A DNA stretch of 64,000 nt from Xenorhabdus cabanillasii (GCF_003386665.1 NZ_QTUB01000001.1:310001-374000), one strand, 5' to 3'. Shown: positions 1 to 10,118, counted from the stretch's first letter. Notes: generated from the letters alone by a model not told the origin. A program made the numbers and translations.

Positions 1-1139
1 TTGGGGCCTTATTGTTTGGATGGTTGGGAGATCGTAAAGGGCGAAAAGTCGTTATGGTTGCGACAATAGCGCTTATGGGAGGTTCAACAACACTTGTTGG
101 TGTGATCCCGAGCTACGCTCAAATTGGTATTTGGGCTCCAATTTGCCTAGTTATTTTGCGCTTGACCCAAGGGTTGGGTGCGGGAGCTGAACTTTCTGGT
201 GGAACTGTGATGCTAGGAGAATATGCACCGTCGAAAAAGCGTGGCTTAGTGTCTTCTGTTATAGCTATTGGTTCAAATAGTGGAGTGTTAGTAGCATCAC
301 TAGTTTGGTTGCTGATACTAACTATGGATCAAAAGGACCTCTTAGAATGGGGGTGGAGAATTCCATTCTTATCTAGCTTCTTACTTGTGATGATTGCACT
401 GTATATCCGTAAGTACTTAAATGAGTCGCCAGTATTTCAACGTCATAAGATGGAGTCCGGCACTCGAAGTGTACAGTTAAAAGTATTTTCAGAGGAATTT
501 AGCTACAAAACTGAATACAGTCATCGAAATTTTTGGAGACGGACAAAGGCATTTTGGATCATGGTTGGTCTGCGTATTGGTGAGAATGGCCCATCCTATT
601 TAGTTCAAGGTTTTATCATTGGTTATGTTACTAACGCACTGATGATAGATAAATCCATACCTACAATTGCAGTGTTTATTGCTTCAATCTTAGGCTTTTT
701 GATCATTCCATTGTCGGGATATTTATCTGATCGTTTTGGGCGTCGAATCGTTTATCGTTGGTTTTGCTTATTAATAATTTTGTACGCGGTACCTGCTTTT
801 ATCTTGTTGGAAAGCCGAGAACCTATTGCTGTTATTTTGACTATTATAGTGGGCATGGGGTTAGCTTCCCTCGGCATTTTTAGTGTTCAAGCCGCTTGGG
901 GAGTTGAACTGTTTGGTATGACGAATCGTTACACTAAGATGGCTTTTGCAAAGGAAATTGGATCCATTTTATCTGGTGGCTCTGCACCATTAGTTGCATC
1001 TGCTTTGTTATCTTTTACTGGGCATTGGTGGTCTATCGCAATTTATTTTGTATTTATGGCAGGAATTGGATTTATAACAACGTTCTTTGCGCCAGAAACT
1101 CGTGGTAGAGATTTAAATTTGCCTGAAGATGCTATTTAA
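1..1139 (+). CDS. MHS-type MFS transporter, 5' end outside window
   Basis: Inner-membrane proton-coupled symporter of the major facilitator superfamily, probably the metabolite:H+ symporter (MHS) branch. The reading frame is open to the left edge, and the first in-frame TTG (base 12) lies inside the protein, so the true start is outside. What is visible begins at the loop-2/3 signature GWLGDRKGRK and contains the second-half copy SGYLSDRFGRR. The late segment ELFGMTNRYTKMAFAKEIGS resembles the region of MHS proteins that usually reads ELFPT-RYTG-A-REIG. The neighbours are a LacI regulator and a nucleoside hydrolase on the same strand, so a nucleoside or related compound is the inferred substrate. 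No transport specificity can be read from the sequence. Confidence 0.8.
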   Translation, partial: GALLFGWLGDRKGRKVVMVATIALMGGSTTLVGVIPSYAQIGIWAPICLVILRLTQGLGAGAELSGGTVMLGEYAPSKKRGLVSSVIAIGSNSGVLVASLVWLLILTMDQKDLLEWGWRIPFLSSFLLVMIALYIRKYLNESPVFQRHKMESGTRSVQLKVFSEEFSYKTEYSHRNFWRRTKAFWIMVGLRIGENGPSYLVQGFIIGYVTNALMIDKSIPTIAVFIASILGFLIIPLSGYLSDRFGRRIVYRWFCLLIILYAVPAFILLESREPIAVILTIIVGMGLASLGIFSVQAAWGVELFGMTNRYTKMAFAKEIGSILSGGSAPLVASALLSFTGHWWSIAIYFVFMAGIGFITTFFAPETRGRDLNLPEDAI

Positions 1140-1287
1140 TGCTTTAGTAACCTATCCCATCGTTAATAACTTTGGCATGAATTAACATTATTTGATTCGT
1201 GCCAAGTGTTTATTACATTTCAAATCATGGTATTTAACTCCTAAATTATTTAAATTATTACTTTCTCCTATACGTAAATTAAATATC

Positions 1288-2304
1288 ATGAAGTTACATG
1301 TTAAAAGAGTGACTCGTACTGATGTTGCTAAAGAAGCAGGGACATCAGTAGCTGTAGTTAGCTATGTTGTTAATAATGGTCCAAGACCCGTTGCGGAAGC
1401 AACTCGGAAGCGTGTGTTAGAGGCTATAAAAAAAACAGGTTATCGTCCAAACGGTATTGCGAAAGCTCTTGTCTCTGGAACTACACAAGCTTATGGGCTT
1501 GTTGTACCAAATATATCTAATCCTTTTATTTCGTCTATAGCTCATGCCTTGCAACAAGAGGCTTTTAAGCATGGTCAGGTATTGCTATTGGGAGATTCAG
1601 GAGACGATAGAAAACGTGAAAAAGAGTTGATCAATAATTTGTTGCAACGTCAGGTTGATGGGTTGATATATGTCAGTGTTGATCGCCATCCTTGTATTGA
1701 GCTTATCCAAGAAAGTGGAACACCATATGTCATGTTAGATCGCGTTGATACGAATCTAAATGTTAGCGCGATTATTGTGAATGAGCGTCTTGCCGCGTTT
1801 AAAATTACTCAACATCTGGCTCAACATGGTTATCGTGATATAGCCATTATTTGTGGACCATGTGATATGTTGAATACACAGGACCGTATTGCTGGTTGGC
1901 GGGATGCATTACAACACGCCAACTTGGCTGTACATGAAGAGTGGATTTTTTCTACGGATTACACTCGCATGGGAGGTTATGAAATGACATTGAAGATGTT
2001 GAAAGGAAAGCGGCCGCGTGCTTTGTTTGCAACAAATGAGCTACAAGCGTTCGGATGTCTTCGAGCACTATCTGAGCAAGGAATAAAAGTACCGGATGAT
2101 ATGGCGCTAGTTTGTTTCAATGCTACACAACAATCGCAGTTTAACGTACCGTCTTTGACAGCAGTTCGTCAGCCGATTGATAGAATGGCAAAAACAGCTA
2201 TCGAAATGTTGAAAACATGGAATGGAGAAGCTCGTGAGTGTGAATTTGAGTTTGATTTACAGATCGGTGAGTCTTGTGGTTGTACATCTATCGTAAAAGA
2301 ATAA
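1288..2304 (+). CDS. LacI/GalR-family transcriptional regulator
   Basis: DNA-binding regulator with an N-terminal LacI helix-turn-helix (residues about 6-60: VTRTDVAKEAGTSVAVVSYV, then the hinge-type segment NGIAKALVSG), followed by a periplasmic-binding-protein-like effector domain to the end (338 residues, normal for the family). I chose the ATG at 1288 because the HTH starts a few residues later. An in-frame TTG at 1192 would add 32 residues with no family resemblance. No good ribosome binding site is visible before either start. It ends 2 bp before the nucleoside hydrolase ATG, so the two are co-transcribed. It probably controls the transporter/hydrolase module in response to a ligand from that pathway (inference). 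Confidence 0.85.
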   Translation: MKLHVKRVTRTDVAKEAGTSVAVVSYVVNNGPRPVAEATRKRVLEAIKKTGYRPNGIAKALVSGTTQAYGLVVPNISNPFISSIAHALQQEAFKHGQVLLLGDSGDDRKREKELINNLLQRQVDGLIYVSVDRHPCIELIQESGTPYVMLDRVDTNLNVSAIIVNERLAAFKITQHLAQHGYRDIAIICGPCDMLNTQDRIAGWRDALQHANLAVHEEWIFSTDYTRMGGYEMTLKMLKGKRPRALFATNELQAFGCLRALSEQGIKVPDDMALVCFNATQQSQFNVPSLTAVRQPIDRMAKTAIEMLKTWNGEARECEFEFDLQIGESCGCTSIVKE

Positions 2305-2306
2305 AT

Positions 2307-3239
2307 ATGCGTTTAATTATTGATTGTGATCCAGGGAATGGTATAGCTGGAGCTAATGTTGATGATGGTCTTGCATTAGCACTTGCCATAGCAGCACCGC
2401 AAATTTCTCTTGAATTAATTTCTACAGTAACAGGTAATACCCCCAGTGAAGTTGGTTATTCTGTAGCCAAATCTCTTTTGCAGAGACTAGGTAAAGATAT
2501 TCCGGTGACATGTGGGGCCTCCCAAGGACTATTAGAACCTATGGATGTTTGGCGTGACAAGCTTGATCATGGTGTTGATCGGAACGGACTACGTTATCTA
2601 TGGAAAGATGTTGTTCCTCCTAAATCATTTCCTTTAGTGGCATCATCAGCGGCTCAAAGTATAGGAGAACTTGTATGTCACAATCCTGGGGAAGTGACAG
2701 TTGTAGCGATTGGACCTTTGACTAACATTGCCCATGCTATGCAGTTATATCCTGATTTTCCGGAATCGGTAGCTGAAATAGTCATAATGGGGGGAGTGTT
2801 TGATGTCTCTGGTTATCAAAAGGATACCAATTTTGGAATTGATCCAGAAGCAGCACATATCGTATTAACAAGTGGTGCAAATATTACTTTGGTACCTATG
2901 GATGTCACGACACAAACTCAGATGCTACATTCTGATTTGGATTATTTATCCACATTTGATAATCCTCTTTGTGAATTTTTAGTTGAAACGATTCGCCCTT
3001 GGATGGACTATGCAATAGAAACAAGGGGATTAAAAGGTTGCTGGATCCATGATGCTTTAACAGTTGCATGGCTTATTGATAGAACAGTAGTTACTAGCAC
3101 ACAAAATTATGTGGACGTTGTTTTAGAAGGGAAAGATCGTGGAATGACGTTCATTTATGAGCCAGGATCATCATATTGGGATACAATTATCTCAAATAAG
3201 AAAAAAAAAACCTATCACAATATTGAAGACAGTGGATAG
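2307..3239 (+). CDS. Nucleoside hydrolase (IU-NH family), C-terminus frameshifted
   Basis: Predicted nucleoside N-ribohydrolase, splitting nucleosides into base and ribose with a Ca2+ ion bound by N-terminal aspartates. The usual DTDPGxDDA motif appears here as DCDPG, then about eight residues, then VDDGLALALA, a variant with an insertion before the DD pair. Later hallmarks are VAIGPLTNIA, EIVIMGGVF and the HDALTVAWLI segment near residue 250. Start: ATG 2307, two bases after the LacI stop. As read, the protein ends in KKKKTYHNIEDSG after a run of ten A (3201-3210). Losing one A would instead give a tail containing ITILKTVDSDRFLSIIF and stopping at 3285, which fits the family's VD-x-x-RFL ending much better. 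Either a frameshift or an A-tract slippage site. Confidence 0.8.
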   Translation: MRLIIDCDPGNGIAGANVDDGLALALAIAAPQISLELISTVTGNTPSEVGYSVAKSLLQRLGKDIPVTCGASQGLLEPMDVWRDKLDHGVDRNGLRYLWKDVVPPKSFPLVASSAAQSIGELVCHNPGEVTVVAIGPLTNIAHAMQLYPDFPESVAEIVIMGGVFDVSGYQKDTNFGIDPEAAHIVLTSGANITLVPMDVTTQTQMLHSDLDYLSTFDNPLCEFLVETIRPWMDYAIETRGLKGCWIHDALTVAWLIDRTVVTSTQNYVDVVLEGKDRGMTFIYEPGSSYWDTIISNKKKKTYHNIEDSG

Positions 3240-3285
3240 TGATCGATTCTTATCAATAATTTTCCACTACATTCAGAATTATTGA
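3201..3285 (+). other. A10 tract and out-of-frame C-terminal extension of nucleoside hydrolase
   Basis: Ten consecutive A at 3201-3210. Reading with nine A opens a 25-codon extension from 3211 to TGA 3283-3285, whose residues (…TVDSDRFLSII…) look like the natural family C-terminus. Possible mutation, transcriptional slippage site or sequencing error. Confidence 0.6.
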
Positions 3286-3994
3286 TTTTTTCTTCTTTCA
3301 TAATAAACTTTGTTATTAGATTTGATCTTTTAGAACAATTTCTTACATTAAATTAGTCAGTAGGCAGTTTGGAGTAACTGCCACTAACATTCCTTTTTAT
3401 TGGGTTCAGGCTGGTCAAAATATCTCCTAAGCACTAACTAAAACCAACCTGGATTGCACCACAGCCATAAGATGATGCCGTATTGCTGATATACTACGGA
3501 ATAAGATGCATCCCAATAGAGACGACAATTGAAGGAAAAAGATTTGATATCAGAAAAAAGGTTATCAGTAACCATGGCCTGCCGGATAAAAATTTCATAT
3601 TATCTCGATCGCACTTTTTGAGTATTTGTGCTCTGAAATAGCTAATTGATATATTTTTAAGAGGGTTAATCTATTTTTAAATAACTTAATTTAATTATAA
3701 GGTTGCTAAATGAAAGTTGTTTTTATTGGTGGTTAATAATGAATTAAATGGCTTTTTTTTCCTGATAGATTTATAGATAACTTTGGTATGAAATAGATGA
3801 ATATATATTTAACCCACTTTAAATTTTATCTTTGGAAGATTTTCTTAATCCATTATCTAATAATTACATTGTTAATTTCATATTCTTTCTTTAAGAATAG
3901 AGCGTAGACTTCAAGAGATGAGTGAGTATAAAATTCGGTATCCTTTATAGTTTGTCTCCTTTTTTATATAATTTGACCTTAAAGAGAAAATATC
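3286..3994. other. AT-rich intergenic gap
   Basis: About 700 bp with no convincing gene. A short hairpin (GGCAGTT/AACTGCC, 3363-3382) could end the upstream module. A short stop-to-stop open stretch around 3470-3640 (plus strand) reads like protein but is not recognisable. The remainder is A/T-rich and presumably carries the promoter of the DUF805 gene. Confidence 0.5.
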
Positions 3995-4348
3995 ATGAAT
4001 TGGTATTTTCAAGTTTTTAAAAATTATGCTGATTTTTCAGGGCGTGCGAGTCGTAAAGAATATTGGATGTTCTATCTGTTCAATATAATTATTTTTTTCG
4101 CAATCTGTATATTAGGTGCGATAATCGGTAATACCATTGGCTCTATAGTGATGCTTATTTATGCACTAGTTGCTTTTATCCCATTTCTTGCAGTGACAGT
4201 ACGTCGTCTCCACGATACTAATCGTTCTGGCTGGTGGTTCTTACTGGTTTTTGTTCCAATTGGAGGCATTGTAGTATTTATATTCACTCTTTTAGAAGGC
4301 ACTGAAGGCAGTAATGACTATGGTACTGATCCGAAAGCCATGCGTTAA
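3995..4348 (+). CDS. DUF805 family inner-membrane protein
   Basis: Small integral membrane protein of the DUF805 family (E. coli YhaH/YhaI-like), function unknown. Hallmarks: the N-terminal MNWYFQVFKNYADFSGRASR with the FxGRASRxEYW motif, three hydrophobic segments (about residues 25-45, 48-68, 80-100), the cytoplasmic VRRLHDTNRSGWW motif, and an acidic G-x-E-G-x-N-x-YG-DP tail. The length of 117 residues is typical. Stand-alone gene, followed by a hairpin terminator. Confidence 0.9.
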   Translation: MNWYFQVFKNYADFSGRASRKEYWMFYLFNIIIFFAICILGAIIGNTIGSIVMLIYALVAFIPFLAVTVRRLHDTNRSGWWFLLVFVPIGGIVVFIFTLLEGTEGSNDYGTDPKAMR

Positions 4349-4391
4349 TACTTTAAAATTTCTTTGATTTTATTTAGTTTGCCATCGTCTC

Positions 4392-4427
4392 AAAAACGTC
4401 GTCTATTATTTTATAGCGGCGTTTTTT
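4392..4427 (+). terminator. Rho-independent terminator after DUF805 gene
   Basis: Stem AAAACGTCG / CGGCGTTTT (one U-G pair) with an AT-rich loop, followed by a T run. It lies 44 bp downstream of the DUF805 stop. Confidence 0.7.
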
Positions 4428-4553
4428 ATAAATAAACACCGAATTTATTCTTAATATCAATGGGTTGCCTCTCTTTTGGCAAAATTACCATTGTCATGAA
4501 TCAAAAAACTAATCTTGTCCCTTGTAATTGATTAATCGAAGAACGCATTGTTT

Positions 4554-5759
4554 TCATTGATTTCTCCCGCGAAGAAGTAAATAGCTCAATAAACCCCCCA
4601 GAACCATTACTGCCATAATTATCGGTGTCTGCCGGGCGATTCTGGATTCCAGTACAGCGCCGAAACAGACATATCCAAGAGGAACACTAAGAAAACGTGT
4701 GGAGGTAAATAGGGTCATTATCCGGCCAAATAAATTTTCTGGTACTCGGCGCTGAATTAAAGTGACTTCTACCGGTGCTGCAAAACCAATACCACAGCCG
4801 ATGGCAAAAAGTTGGATAAATAGTACATACTGCTCACTGAATAGAGACAAAGATATGAAGCTTAATCCGAGCAGGCTGTAACCGGCCAAAATAATTCGGT
4901 AACTGGAAAAATGTTTGCCACAGATACTGTAAAGCAGAGAGGAAAGCGTTGTGCCTATACCAAAACATGTCATCGAAATGCCAAGACTGACAACGGAATT
5001 AAATTCGGTTTTATTTATGTAAGGCAGATAAATGATCAAGAATGGAGTGATAACAAAATTGATTATTGCGCTGAGGATCAGAACAGAAAACAGCTCCTTT
5101 TCTGACCTGATATAGCTGAATGCTTCAAGGAAATAACGATGCGGCAGAGAAGGTGATTCAGTCATTTGTTCTATATCGGCGATAAAGTGTTTTTTCAGAA
5201 TGATGATCCCCAGTGCAACCACTAAAAAACTGACTGCATCAAAATATAAGGCGTTTATTGTACCGAGCATTGCGATGATCAGTGAACCAAAAACAGGGCC
5301 AATAAGATCACAGATATTTTCAATAGTGCTGTTTATTCCGTTAATTAACTCATTCTCTCTTTTATGCTGTTTTATCTCTTTTGCCAGCATGACATCTTTT
5401 GCCAGACGTCCTGGAGAATCCAGAATGGTTGAAAATATTAGCAGGATAGCCAATAGATAAAAATGCAGGATATCCATTGTATAAAACACAGGAATTAATA
5501 ATACACTCAGGAAATTAACTAAATCAGATAGCATTGAGATGCGAAACGCACCATATTTATCCACCAACTGCGCGCTAAATAAAATAGAAAGTATCAATGG
5601 CACTATCTTGGCTGACATGACGACAGCAACCAGCAATGGGCTGCCTGATATTTCCAGAATCAACCACGGAATGGCAATTTCTGTAATGGTATTTCCCAGA
5701 ATAGAAACACCATTTAATGCCAGTAAGCCACTTATTTGAAAAGGGATACGTCTTACCAT
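4554..5759 (-). CDS. MFS transporter (MFS_3/EntS-like efflux family)
   Basis: Twelve-helix major facilitator of 401 residues with the fold of drug or siderophore exporters such as MefA and EntS. Visible: the N-terminal helix LLALNGVSILGNTITEIAIPWL with the conserved acidic residue in TM1, the motif-A-like loop LVDKYGAFRIS, the LDSPGRLAKDVMLAKEI segment characteristic of this branch, and the late loop QRRVPENLFGRIMTLFTS. The substrate cannot be inferred. Start: ATG at 5759, with AAGGA about 14 bases upstream. It sits downstream of mscM on the same strand with a 54-bp gap, so it may be partly read through from the psd-mscM operon. Confidence 0.85.
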   Translation of the reverse strand: MVRRIPFQISGLLALNGVSILGNTITEIAIPWLILEISGSPLLVAVVMSAKIVPLILSILFSAQLVDKYGAFRISMLSDLVNFLSVLLIPVFYTMDILHFYLLAILLIFSTILDSPGRLAKDVMLAKEIKQHKRENELINGINSTIENICDLIGPVFGSLIIAMLGTINALYFDAVSFLVVALGIIILKKHFIADIEQMTESPSLPHRYFLEAFSYIRSEKELFSVLILSAIINFVITPFLIIYLPYINKTEFNSVVSLGISMTCFGIGTTLSSLLYSICGKHFSSYRIILAGYSLLGLSFISLSLFSEQYVLFIQLFAIGCGIGFAAPVEVTLIQRRVPENLFGRIMTLFTSTRFLSVPLGYVCFGAVLESRIARQTPIIMAVMVLGGLLSYLLLRGRNQ

Positions 5760-5813
5760 ATTTGAGTTTCTTCTTTCCTTAATTTCCTTCCCTAGTTTAA
5801 TTAAGCCCTCACC

Positions 5814-8800
5814 TTACAGATCTCCTGGTTTACGGGGAGGATTACGGCCTGATGTATTGGTAGTCGCACTGCGAATTTCCTGTCCAAAAATATCAACACG
5901 TGCCTGAAATGGCGGGAACGGCAGGGTAATATCATGTTTGCGGAATTCCTGCAAAATATACTGATGCACTTCATGGCGGGCAGGCATACGGTGCCCCATT
6001 TCTGCGGCATAAGCACGCAGTTCATAGATCTGAATCCCTTGTTGCAGGTCAACCAGATAGGCTTCAGGCATCGGGTTATCGAGAATTAACGGGCACCGTC
6101 TGGCGGCAGTTATTAATATATCGGTTGCTTTCGCGGACTCTGTTTCCACGGGGACAGGAATAGTCAGGACAATACGGGTAATTGTATCTGACAATGACCA
6201 GTTGATAAATTGCTCAGTAATAAATGCCTTATTAGGAACGATAATCTCTTTTCTGTCCCAATCGGAGAGAGTGGTTGCCCGTGTGTTGATTTTCGTAATA
6301 CTACCAGTCAAGCCACGAATAGTCACAGTATCGCCAATGCGGATTGGCTTTTCGAACAAGATCATCAGGCCAGAAATAATATTGCCAAAAATTTCCTGTA
6401 ATCCAAAACCAAGCCCAACCCCCATTGCTGCAATCAGCCATTGCAGTTTCGACCATTCAATGCCCACTAATGAGAAACCGACAATCCCACCGATCAGGGT
6501 AATACTGTATTTGGTTAATGTTGTGATGGCATAACCTGTGCCCGGTGTCAGTACCAAATGCTGTAACAGTGCCAGCTCAAGTAGCGCGGGGAGGTTGCGG
6601 ATAAGCTGTGCAGTGATAACAATAACCAGGATCGCGATCAGAACGGAACCCATTGTTATTGGCTGGACGGTATCAACACCGTTGATGGTTGTGGTGACAT
6701 CCCATAGCCGGATATTTTCAAGGAAAGAGAAAGCAGAATGTAATTCTGACCACAACAGGATCAATGAAACCAGCGCAATCATGGTCAGGATAGAACGCAT
6801 CAATCCCAGAGACTGGGCGCTGATTGCATCTAAATCGATAACGGGTTCTTCGACTTCAATAGAGCCTTCAACGCTGCTGTTAATATTGGAAGAATCTTCC
6901 TCACTTTTGGCACGTTGGGCAAGGATATCGGCACGACGCTGCTTCGCCCTTTCGAAAGCAATTTTACGACGTTGGATTAACATCCATCGACGAATAATGT
7001 GGTAGATGACCAGCAGGGAGAACCAGATGGCAACCGAAGTTTCTAGCCGGGCCAGCAATGCTTGTGACGTTTGCAGGTAGCCGAGCACGGATGCCAGTGC
7101 CGCCAGAATAGGTGCAGAGAGTAATATCCACCACAACACAGAGTTTATGATGTTTTCACCCGAACCATGTTTATTCATGTACAGTGGAATACCTGCACGT
7201 TTTAGCGTAATGGTAACCAAGCTCAGGAAAACACAGAGCATCAGGAAGCATAATCTGCCGAGTGTTGCGGCAAATTCACGCTCACTGTAATTGTTGAATG
7301 TGATAAGTGCCATCATAAGGGGCACAATCAGGAATATCGATAAACGATAAAACCGCATTGCCCGTTTTACCCGTTCTTCTGGCCAACGGAAATGGGCAAT
7401 AAACAGGCCATTAGGATGGGCAAATGCTGCACTGAGCATGAAAATCCACAGGACAGGCGTTGTTTCACTGACACCGTTGCCAATTGCTGTCGCCATTGGG
7501 TACTGCCACGCATTTTTCAGGCCGTAGCCAATGGCTGACCAAAGCATCGGCAGAGGGAGAGCGGCGACAATCGACCAGAATACTGTACGCAGAGTAAGGG
7601 TGAAGTGATCTTGGGTCACTTTGCCAATACGGTTACTGGAACGTTCAAGGAAAGCATGGTACTGGCGATGTGAACTGATGCTGAAAATCACCAGCAATAA
7701 TGTCCCAAGCAAATAAAGCAGCGTATCCTGCGTAGTCAGCATAACATGAATGGCGATGCCCAATTGGGAGAATGTGTCCAGAGAGATCAGACGGGTTAGA
7801 TCCTTTACTACCCGCAGCGGGTAATCCAGTGAAATAGGGTCGACATCCGCAACCCAAAACAGATAACGGTGAGTTGCATCTTTAACTTCTTTCAAAGCAT
7901 CATTTAACTGGCTGGTGGATACTTTGAGTTTTGTCAGCTCCAATATTTCGCTGTCATAGCCTGAAAGCAGAGAATTCAGTAACTCTTTTCTGGTACGGAT
8001 AAGGGAATCATAAACCTGTTTTTGTGCCGGGGTCAGATTATTATATGCAACGGGAGTTTGCCCGCTTTCCCGTTGAGAGTTTTCCTGCATTTCTTCATAT
8101 TTCAGCCTTTCGACCCGTAACTCCACTATGCTTCGGTCAAGTTGTTGGGATTTCGGAACATCCGGGATGTGGGTTAACTGTGTCCTTAAAGCTGCGCCCA
8201 GTGCTGTTGAATCACCTAGCCATTGCGCCTGTTCACGAATGGTATTGAGTGTCTGGCGTACCCGCAGAATATCATCGGCTGCTTTGCGTTGCTGTGAGCC
8301 AATGGAATCCATACGTTGGGTTTGCTGGTTAAGCATTTGTGACAAATGGCGGTTCTGCTGAAGTTCATCTAATAAAAATTGCGGCAGTTTCCCTCCATTC
8401 TGTCCCGCCAGCATTTCAGTATGTTCAAGGGCTGACTCTGCTTTTTGTTGCCGCTGAGCGTTTAATTGGCTGCGTAATTGCTGGAGTTGGAGATCCAGCC
8501 GTTGATAGCGTTTTTTGAATAATTCTGCCCGTAACCGGGCAATTTCCTGTCGGTTATTGGCAGAAAGTTGTGCCATCTCCAATTCATTAGTCACCGCTTT
8601 GCGGGCATTAACTTCCGCTTGTGCAAGGGTTAATTGGGCTTCACCCAACAGCGTGGGAGTAGGACTCAATGATTGAAGCCGGGAAGTTGCCTCGGTTAGC
8701 AGGCGCCTTGCTTCAGCTTGTTGTTGAGGTAAGAGATTGACTGAGTCATTGATTTCGCGGATTTTATCCTGTTCTTGTTGTAATTGCCGCTCTTGCTCCA

Positions 8801-9158
8801 GCAACTGGCTGCTGAGCTGGGTAATTTGCTGCTCTAAGCTGCTGATTGGCTGATTAGCCGGAATTGCAGGAGGAGGCTCACTTGCAGCCAGAATTTTCTG
8901 GCGCAACTCTTTAATGATTTTAGGGAAATCATCGATGGCTTGTTGATATTTCTCAATTCTTTCTTTAGAGGACTTGGTATCATTAACCCAGTTGATAGCC
9001 CCTTGAAATGCTTGCGCAACTTCCGCATCCTGTGGATTTTTACTGCCTTCAACCTGTTTTAGATTTTGTTTCAGTTGATTTTCATCCAGCTGTATTGTGG
9101 AAGCAAAAGCCAGATTCGCAATTAACAGGCTAAGAAGTAAACTGATAATCAGGCGCAC
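5814..9158 (-). CDS. mscM: Miniconductance mechanosensitive channel MscM (YjeP)
   Basis: Large MscS-family channel that opens under membrane tension during hypo-osmotic shock. 1114 residues (E. coli about 1107). Order: signal peptide (1-20, MRLIISLLLSLLIANLAFAS), a long periplasmic coiled-coil rich in Q/E/L/R (about 20-470), a block of transmembrane helices (about 480-890), then the MscS pore helix and beta domain from about residue 900 (WLIAAMGVGLGFGLQEIFGNI, followed by FEKPIRIGDTV). The gene follows psd with a 24-bp gap on the same strand, the standard psd-mscM operon. Confidence 0.97.
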   Translation of the reverse strand: MRLIISLLLSLLIANLAFASTIQLDENQLKQNLKQVEGSKNPQDAEVAQAFQGAINWVNDTKSSKERIEKYQQAIDDFPKIIKELRQKILAASEPPPAIPANQPISSLEQQITQLSSQLLEQERQLQQEQDKIREINDSVNLLPQQQAEARRLLTEATSRLQSLSPTPTLLGEAQLTLAQAEVNARKAVTNELEMAQLSANNRQEIARLRAELFKKRYQRLDLQLQQLRSQLNAQRQQKAESALEHTEMLAGQNGGKLPQFLLDELQQNRHLSQMLNQQTQRMDSIGSQQRKAADDILRVRQTLNTIREQAQWLGDSTALGAALRTQLTHIPDVPKSQQLDRSIVELRVERLKYEEMQENSQRESGQTPVAYNNLTPAQKQVYDSLIRTRKELLNSLLSGYDSEILELTKLKVSTSQLNDALKEVKDATHRYLFWVADVDPISLDYPLRVVKDLTRLISLDTFSQLGIAIHVMLTTQDTLLYLLGTLLLVIFSISSHRQYHAFLERSSNRIGKVTQDHFTLTLRTVFWSIVAALPLPMLWSAIGYGLKNAWQYPMATAIGNGVSETTPVLWIFMLSAAFAHPNGLFIAHFRWPEERVKRAMRFYRLSIFLIVPLMMALITFNNYSEREFAATLGRLCFLMLCVFLSLVTITLKRAGIPLYMNKHGSGENIINSVLWWILLSAPILAALASVLGYLQTSQALLARLETSVAIWFSLLVIYHIIRRWMLIQRRKIAFERAKQRRADILAQRAKSEEDSSNINSSVEGSIEVEEPVIDLDAISAQSLGLMRSILTMIALVSLILLWSELHSAFSFLENIRLWDVTTTINGVDTVQPITMGSVLIAILVIVITAQLIRNLPALLELALLQHLVLTPGTGYAITTLTKYSITLIGGIVGFSLVGIEWSKLQWLIAAMGVGLGFGLQEIFGNIISGLMILFEKPIRIGDTVTIRGLTGSITKINTRATTLSDWDRKEIIVPNKAFITEQFINWSLSDTITRIVLTIPVPVETESAKATDILITAARRCPLILDNPMPEAYLVDLQQGIQIYELRAYAAEMGHRMPARHEVHQYILQEFRKHDITLPFPPFQARVDIFGQEIRSATTNTSGRNPPRKPGDL

Positions 9159-9182
9159 AATAAGGGGCTCCTTGGTAATAAA

Positions 9183-10118
9183 TTAACTGGCGTTATTTTG
9201 GTTCATGGAAACATCAGCGTGCTCAGTTTGTTCTCTCTCTTTGGTGATAGTTTGGGTGATAGTTTGTGCCAGTAAGTCACCCATCTGGGTTTGTGAACCA
9301 CTGTATAAATTATTAGCAAACTGAATCTGATTAGGAGCAAACAGGTTGATCACGGTTGAACCAAGTTTGAAACGACCCATCTCTTCTCCTTTCTTGAGGG
9401 AAACGGCACCTTCTTCACCTTCTGCCGGATAAATCCAGCGTTTGATAATGCCTTCACGTGGAGGCGTCACACAGCCACTCCAGACGGTTTCTATGCTACC
9501 TACAATAGTTGCACCGACCAAAATTTGTGCCATTGGGCCGAAGGCGGTATCAAACAGGCAGATAACGCGTTCATTGCGTGCAAACAGATTAGGGACATTT
9601 GTAGCCGTCAATGGATTGACGGAAAACAGATCTCCCGGAACATAAATCATCTCTTTCAGTACGCCATCACATGGCATATGGACACGGTGATAATCTTTTG
9701 GTGATAAGTAAGTCGTGACAAACTGGCCATTGCGGAATTGTTCGGCAAGTTGGTATTGACCGGCCAGCAATGCTTCTACAGTGTAGTAGTGGCCTTTAGC
9801 CTGAATAATTTGTTCTTCCCGGATGGCTCCTAACTGGCTGATAGCACCGTCTGCGGGAAGAGCCAGTTGGTGAGTTTCATTGACAATAGGGCGGATACCC
9901 TCTTTTAATGGGCGGACAAAAAATTCATTGAATGTTGAATAAGCTTTAAAAGAAGGCTCTTGGGCCTCATTCATATCAACTTTATAAATTTTGGCAAAAG
10001 CCTGAATGGCTAGTTGTGTCAACCAACCCGCCTTTTTATTAGCAAACCAACCTGCTAAGTGAGTAATACATTGCTTTGGCAGTAAATATTGTAGTCTGAT
10101 TTTAATATTGTCTGGCAC
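9183..10118 (-). CDS. psd: Phosphatidylserine decarboxylase proenzyme
   Basis: Makes phosphatidylethanolamine from phosphatidylserine at the inner membrane. A pyruvoyl enzyme that self-cleaves at the LGST motif, seen here at residues 252-255 (cleavage before Ser254), leaving a short alpha chain. Also visible: [15 protein letters not shown], the [10 protein letters not shown] segment and YHRVHMP. 311 residues, slightly shorter than in E. coli. First gene of the psd-mscM unit. A 44-bp repeat element lies in the gap between psd and rsgA. Confidence 0.97.
   Translation of the reverse strand: MPDNIKIRLQYLLPKQCITHLAGWFANKKAGWLTQLAIQAFAKIYKVDMNEAQEPSFKAYSTFNEFFVRPLKEGIRPIVNETHQLALPADGAISQLGAIREEQIIQAKGHYYTVEALLAGQYQLAEQFRNGQFVTTYLSPKDYHRVHMPCDGVLKEMIYVPGDLFSVNPLTATNVPNLFARNERVICLFDTAFGPMAQILVGATIVGSIETVWSGCVTPPREGIIKRWIYPAEGEEGAVSLKKGEEMGRFKLGSTVINLFAPNQIQFANNLYSGSQTQMGDLLAQTITQTITKEREQTEHADVSMNQNNAS

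Noticed and set aside
3470..3640. Open stretch on the plus strand in the gap before the DUF805 gene
   Set aside because: No start codon with a ribosome binding site and no recognisable family. It could be a gene remnant but cannot be supported.
5814..9158. Several long opposite-strand ORFs over mscM, rnr, hflK, rplI and others
   Set aside because: They are shadows of strong, well-recognised genes and carry no family signals.
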